Source: Planctomycetota bacterium
GTDB taxonomy: Bacteria; Planctomycetota; Brocadiia; SM23-32; JAKLEA01
NCBI GenBank assembly: GCA_022711755.1
Contig: JAKLEA010000031.1
Coordinates: 1 to 63,292, forward strand
DNA length: 63,292 nucleotides
Direction of reading: 5' to 3'
Shown: positions 60,401 to 63,292 of the stretch, one piece after another
Numbering within the stretch: position 1 is the first letter of the stretch
How the letters are laid out: the number at the start of each line of letters is the position of its first letter
Position numbers and translations under genes: made by a program
Notes under the pieces: model-generated
The model's database searches: none
What the model was told of the DNA's origin: nothing
Seen by the model: only the letters and a program-made list of their open reading frames with translations

Positions 60401-62204
60401 CGATCTGATCAAGGGGCTTGCGAAACGCGGGATCACCTGCACGCCGTGGCATGACAAGGACGAGCCGCGCTGGAACACCATGCCGCCGAACATCAACGAG
60501 GACATGCTTTACACGACGTTCCGAATTGCGCTGGGAACGAGCGGCAGCAACGCCTACATCGAGAAGATTCTATCCGGCGTCGGCCCGAAGAACGCCGCCG
60601 CCTTCCGGCAGAGGCTTGCGCGCGACGGACGCGCGCACCTCTTCACGATGGACGAGGACGTCGCCGAAGGATGGCCCCCGCAGCCGGCGTTGATAGTTGT
60701 TGGCAAGGATGCCGACGCCCTTCGCGGGGCGGTTGCGGACATGGTCGCCCAGGTTGCCGACGAGGCGCGCATCGTCCTGCCGATGGAGTCGCTGGCGACT
60801 CGCAAGCGGCAGAAGGTGGACGATTACGGGGTGACCCTCGCCAACCTCGGCACGATGGCCAACAGCGTGGAGGCCGGGGGAGTTCTCTGCATGTTGCTCT
60901 GCCACACGGCGCGCTGGTACGGCGGCACGCGGAACTTCCCGGAGGGATATCTCGTTCCGGAGCAGCGCGACCACGTCTACCATTATTCGCTTTATCCCCA
61001 CGCCGGAGACTGGCGCAAGGCGAAGAGCTATCGCATGGCCCACGAGTTCAACTTTCCGCTTATCGCGGTCAGGGAGGCCTCGCACGGCGGGGCGCTGCCG
61101 GCGGAGGCGGCATTCCTGGAGATCGAGCCGGCCAACGCGGTGCTGTCCGCGCTGAAGCCCTTCGGCAATCCCGTCGCCGCGTTCCGGCGCAATGAGAAGC
61201 CGGACGCCCCCGCGGGAATGGCGCTGCGGTTCTACGAGACCGAGGGCGAGAGTTGCGACGTCAGCGTAAAGTTCTTCAAGCCCCTCGCCGAGGCGTGGAA
61301 ATCCAACCTGCTGGAGGAGAAGTGCGAAGCAGTGGCGACCAGGGACGGCGCGCTGAGCGTCCCGCTCAAGCCGTTCTCGATTGACACCTACGGCATCCGC
61401 TCCGCCGGCGCGGGCATGGCGCTGGCCGGCGAACGGCTCGGCGTGGAGGCCGAACCTGTCCAGCCGGTCTACGTCCGCTCCTGGGAGCACGATTCGGAGT
61501 CCATGCCGATCGGTTACGAGCCGGTCGTAGTAAGCATCAGCAGGCAACTGCGCCGCGACGGCAACCGGTTCGGTCTGAAGGTCGGGATCGTGAACGATTA
61601 CGTTGACGCGGTTGTCTCCGGGACAATCATAATAGACGTTCCGAAAGGCTGGACGGCGAGCGCGAAGGCGTTCGATTACAAGCTGGACCCGCTGGGGCAC
61701 GGCATTTTCGACCTGAGCGTGGAAAAGCCCGGCAAGGATGCCAGAGGGATGTTGACGGCCTCGATCGAGCGTGACGGACAGACCTTCGCCGACGTTCTGG
61801 AGATCGGCGGGCAACTGAACCTGGCCATGTCAGTCAGGCGCGAAGGGGCGGACAGGATCATTGCGACCGTCCACAATCCGAATGAGCAGACCGTGACCGG
61901 GGAGCTGCAACTGGTTCTGCCGATGGAGACGTGGCCGCGCGAGCTGGCCGGGGATCATTCGCGCATTGCGATTGCTCCGCGCCTTCACGCCGTTTCGCTG
62001 GAGGCCGGGCGGACGCGGGAGTATGTCTTCAGCGTGGTTGACGCCGCGTTCGGGGCGGACGTCGGGAACGCGTCCTACTGGGCGGTGGCCAAACTGATGA
62101 GCAACGGGCGGATTACGATGAGGCGCTGCGACACGCCGAAGCGCCCGCATTACTGGTGGGCGGGCAGGTGGTGGGACGCGCTGGAGAAAAACAGGGGCTG
62201 GTAG
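57456..62204 (+). CDS. GH38-type alpha-mannosidase, very large
   Basis: A 1582-residue protein without a signal peptide. After an N-terminal beta-sandwich region (1-310) comes the GH38 catalytic core: RVLVLTDFHFDTTYHEEQR (metal Asp/His-like), DVMYNQPNEQNCGDEG, and VYNPGDVFGHPNQLSQIAA, whose Asp436 occupies the nucleophile position. Then LLCGQHHDSITGTHNEISYVD-type residues (GQHHDSITGTH) mark the second metal region, and long beta domains follow as in this family (IENEFYKVEVDPARGGGITS). It is much longer than the usual 900-1050 residues owing to extra N- and C-terminal beta domains. CGGAGAAAA precedes ATG 57456. It would cleave alpha-linked mannose or related sugars; with GH92 it implies a mannose-rich substrate. 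Confidence 0.85.
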   Translation: MSDNATPLQGRRPLNDYSRLASGEAATRWLLCGPFIIRTPGAFEQEYMYEREIILDEDYLAAVGGEASVRPVEGDMVQNPGLGEKYLRWKYHEAENFGFCGLTGEALYETVQRNAVWYCAAFVKAEKDELALLECYHSGMYAWVNGRPVVRQAYGPAKGLRVAMQPAVVKLNAGENVLLFKVRPGYIADGVEFCLRHVRLTPLAVPAGCPVGATRLENTGLFGGTASEPRQLLRARIANCSAAAVANVKASLSGRSGEDVLVKELAPGAVATVRLLLPPAATGAKASAALRVEVAGKGHDLPKGEFEISKPSFTEGRVLVLTDFHFDTTYHEEQRVYAMGAIDIVKRYIDLHRQDENFKSTLSEVDYLKPFFDTHPEDRELMLRIFREGRAEPDVMYNQPNEQNCGDEGLVRNFLYGQLFHGGVLGRKCYVYNPGDVFGHPNQLSQIAAKSGCTGVAWGKSIIGFPRTFRHVSLDGTELVHQRGSGGAVEAEMHGLSVYWGGAEQTPPTEWTKSLVPPVNFAVWSEHHDAVMADMAAGRANVPITTRDMSLYHAGTALSRTELKIANRLTENALLVAERFGAIASLMGAKYPELALDKAWRQLLCGQHHDSITGTHNEISYVDLMGSYREALELASDARDRTLKAIASQVDTSGAAKCVNLVVFNPLSWKRTDVCRVVIDLTELGATGVRMQTASGEAVSCQVIAAQFNEEGNLTKAEIAFTAHDVPSMGYRAYRILPSSVEETVEMPLDAPSAAKKVAGPKSIENEFYKVEVDPARGGGITSIFDKKAGREVLDCSAGHLGNEIAVLQEVPDREETQHELYTTGLKMFSNEFPAEVDAQHGPVTSRIRVTTKLGEICGLVQEITLHRGVKRIDFKTVLEDYAREDDLFAVTFPAAVKGAEPVFDERFGVVVRHPSRNYLDFRTHQMFMFSDCGVYGANKFLDYSSSVKVEFQGEKGTAASWALGMPGIITAHDKEEREAACDLIKGLAKRGITCTPWHDKDEPRWNTMPPNINEDMLYTTFRIALGTSGSNAYIEKILSGVGPKNAAAFRQRLARDGRAHLFTMDEDVAEGWPPQPALIVVGKDADALRGAVADMVAQVADEARIVLPMESLATRKRQKVDDYGVTLANLGTMANSVEAGGVLCMLLCHTARWYGGTRNFPEGYLVPEQRDHVYHYSLYPHAGDWRKAKSYRMAHEFNFPLIAVREASHGGALPAEAAFLEIEPANAVLSALKPFGNPVAAFRRNEKPDAPAGMALRFYETEGESCDVSVKFFKPLAEAWKSNLLEEKCEAVATRDGALSVPLKPFSIDTYGIRSAGAGMALAGERLGVEAEPVQPVYVRSWEHDSESMPIGYEPVVVSISRQLRRDGNRFGLKVGIVNDYVDAVVSGTIIIDVPKGWTASAKAFDYKLDPLGHGIFDLSVEKPGKDARGMLTASIERDGQTFADVLEIGGQLNLAMSVRREGADRIIATVHNPNEQTVTGELQLVLPMETWPRELAGDHSRIAIAPRLHAVSLEAGRTREYVFSVVDAAFGADVGNASYWAVAKLMSNGRITMRRCDTPKRPHYWWAGRWWDALEKNRGW

Positions 62205-62287
62205 CAAATTCCAGATAATATTATGGTGGCGGTTTGTTGTAACGCAGCCGTCCCGGTTGCCCTGCGCTTCTACAGCAGACGGGGCGC

Positions 62288-62989
62288 ATGCGCTACAACA
62301 GTCGCTCCTGGAACATTTGGAGGCAGAGCCGGGAAATGGCCAGCGATCACGTTATCGAGGTTCCGGAGGTTCCGCGCAGTTTCGACAGGGCGCAGACCCG
62401 CAGGCTGAGGGAGACGGCCAACATCAATCTGAGCCTGATCTACTTCGTCCCTCATCTGACGGCTGTCATTCTGTGCGTGGCCGGGTGCGTGTCCTTTCAA
62501 CCGGTCAGGATGGCCAGGTTCATGATGGCCGCGTTTCTGCTTTCCATTATCGGGACGATCCCGCTCGTCCGGCACAAGATGCGCGCGTCCCGCGTCAAGC
62601 GGGCGGCCCGCTGGGGCGATCACGTCAAGGCGAAGCTGAAAAGCGTTGCGGAGCAACGCAGGTTTTTCGAGCTGCATTGCGCGTGGGAGGACGCCGAGGG
62701 CATCGAGCGGGAGATTGTCGTTTGCGCGCCGAAGCCGGCGGGGCTTGGGGAGGGGCACGGAATACTCTGGACGCGGGCGTCGCTGCTTGACGGGCCGGAC
62801 ATCAGGATCGCGCCGGGGGCGGAGTTGAACCTGCTGGTTGACAATCGGAAGCGGGACTTCGCCGTCTGCTACGAGACGCTTGCCTGCAATTATCAGATTC
62901 TGGCTATCCACTTTACTAAGGTGACCACAAGATGTAGCATGTCACCCTATGGCCGCGGAAGATTTCCCACGGACGATGATGGAATTTGA
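62288..62989 (+). CDS. Small membrane protein, 3' end reading into an IS element
   Basis: A 233-codon ORF. Two adjacent membrane helices (IYFVPHLTAVILCVAGCVSF and ARFMMAAFLLSIIGTIPLV) follow a polar N-terminus, then a soluble beta-rich part (RFFELHCAWEDAEGIEREIVV, LLDGPDIRIAPGAELNLLVD). The last ~25 residues (from about HFTKVTTRCSMS, near 62911) appear to be translated from the insertion element rather than the native gene, so the original C-terminus may be lost. ATG 62288 lacks a clear ribosome site; ATG 62339 (MASDHVIEVPE) is an alternative. Function unknown. Confidence 0.5.
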   Translation: MRYNSRSWNIWRQSREMASDHVIEVPEVPRSFDRAQTRRLRETANINLSLIYFVPHLTAVILCVAGCVSFQPVRMARFMMAAFLLSIIGTIPLVRHKMRASRVKRAARWGDHVKAKLKSVAEQRRFFELHCAWEDAEGIEREIVVCAPKPAGLGEGHGILWTRASLLDGPDIRIAPGAELNLLVDNRKRDFAVCYETLACNYQILAIHFTKVTTRCSMSPYGRGRFPTDDDGI

Positions 62990-63292
62990 CGACCGTTTCA
63001 GCAGCGAAGACGCCTGCCGGGATTACCTGATGCGGATTCGCTGGCCGGATGGTTTTCGGTGTCCGTCTTGCGGAGCAGACCGATACTGGCCTGTGCCGGG
63101 CCATCTGCTGGAATGCCGCTCGTGCGGGCATCAGGCGTCGCTGACGGCGGGGACCGTCATGCACGGGACGCGCAAGCCCTTGCGGATGTGGTTCATGGCC
63201 ATGTGGTGGATCTGCACGCAAAAGACGGGAGGAAGCGCTCGGGGACTTCAACGCCTGCTGGGTTTGGGCAGTTACCAAACCGCTTGGGCATG
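62915..63292 (+). mobile_element. IS1595-type element, 5' part, cut by window end
   Basis: Begins near a short inverted repeat (GGTGAC at 62920-62925 and GTCACC at 62941-62946). The transposase starts at 62949 and runs off the right edge. The right end is outside the window, so its full length and target duplication are unknown. Confidence 0.55.
62949..63292 (+). CDS. IS1595/ISXO2-family transposase, 3'-truncated by window edge
   Basis: About 114 codons are visible, with no stop before the edge. The N-terminal fold matches the family: FSSEDACRDYLMRIRWPDGF, a zinc ribbon CPSCGADRYWPVPGH then LECRSCGHQASLTAGTVMHG, and PLRMWFMAMWWICTQKTGGSA. The later DDE/N residues lie outside the window. It overlaps the C-terminal end of the small membrane ORF in another frame, consistent with insertion there. 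ATG 62949 is the first Met in this frame. Confidence 0.85.
   Translation, partial: MAAEDFPRTMMEFDDRFSSEDACRDYLMRIRWPDGFRCPSCGADRYWPVPGHLLECRSCGHQASLTAGTVMHGTRKPLRMWFMAMWWICTQKTGGSARGLQRLLGLGSYQTAWA

Noticed and set aside
58389..60452. Minus-strand ORF of 687 codons opposite the GH38 gene
   Set aside because: Antisense to conserved GH38 motifs; composition typical of a shadow.
1..63292. CRISPR array
   Set aside because: No regularly spaced repeats of 20-40 bases were seen on scanning.

Overview
The window is GC-rich bacterial DNA (many chance antisense ORFs, frequent 7-9 nt G/C runs) carrying about 43 protein-coding genes and one tRNA. The gene content suggests an uncultured PVC-superphylum-like bacterium (Planctomycetota, Lentisphaerota or Verrucomicrobiota) or a neighbouring candidate phylum such as Hydrogenedentota or Sumerlaeota: a PEP-CTERM protein, a GFTLIELLVVIAIISILA-type pseudopilin, a DUF4838 protein, many secreted TIM-barrel hydrolases, UroD-type methyltransferases and twin-arginine-exported enzymes. 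No rRNA or other phylogenetic marker is present, so this placement is inference.

Layout. 1-1.45 kb: 3' part of an IS1182-type transposase. 1.4-7.1 kb: a secreted TIM-barrel protein, then a rightward operon-like run with a histone-H1-like DUF4912 protein, a GH57 glucan branching enzyme and a fucose-isomerase-like protein. 7.1-13.7 kb: two large exported carbohydrate proteins (DUF4838; a 1281-residue clan GH-A-like protein), preceded by operator-like and hairpin repeats. 13.7-17.4 kb: RNase HI facing a leftward three-gene operon (coiled-coil protein, DUF4203-like membrane protein, SAM hydrolase). 17.4-23.8 kb: MalK/UgpC-type ABC ATPase, a giant coiled-coil membrane protein and a secreted family-10-like protein. 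23.8-31.8 kb: leftward NtrC-type regulator, KefB-type antiporter, Tat-exported amidohydrolase, PEP-CTERM protein and ceramidase-like enzyme. 32.3-37.2 kb: GH92 mannosidase and two TIM-barrel proteins. 37.5-42.1 kb: tRNA-Arg(CCU), a YfgM-like TPR protein, corrinoid protein, UroD-type methyltransferase and a TMTC-like membrane TPR protein. 42.2-50.0 kb: a long leftward envelope cluster (pseudopilin, two paralogous membrane-anchored proteins, a membrane-anchored protein with five tandem helix-turn-helix repeats, OmpA lipoprotein, DUF58 protein, PurM). 50.2-54.8 kb: a tight rightward operon (GmhA-like isomerase, two amidohydrolase-fold proteins of which the first lacks the metal ligands, a Tat-exported right-handed beta-helix protein, UroD-type methyltransferase). 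54.9-57.0 kb: a low-GC defence-like islet (HSDR_N-RAMA protein; HEPN/MNT pair). 57.4-62.2 kb: a very large GH38 alpha-mannosidase. 62.3-63.3 kb: a small membrane protein running into the 5' end of an IS1595-type element cut by the window edge.

How it works together: the dominant theme is breakdown of exogenous sugars (GH92, GH38, DUF4838, GH42/GH5-like and beta-helix proteins, sugar isomerase, MalK-type ATPase) with exported enzymes but no SusC/SusD pair or transporter permease in view. Glycogen branching and a corrinoid/methyltransferase pair are secondary themes. The least explained parts are the five-HTH membrane protein with its paralogous neighbours, the metal-site-less amidohydrolase next to an intact-looking one, the restriction-like HSDR_N-RAMA protein beside HEPN/MNT, and a motif (GAT-R-Y-TCGCACAA) shared by the upstream regions of two distant sugar-enzyme genes.
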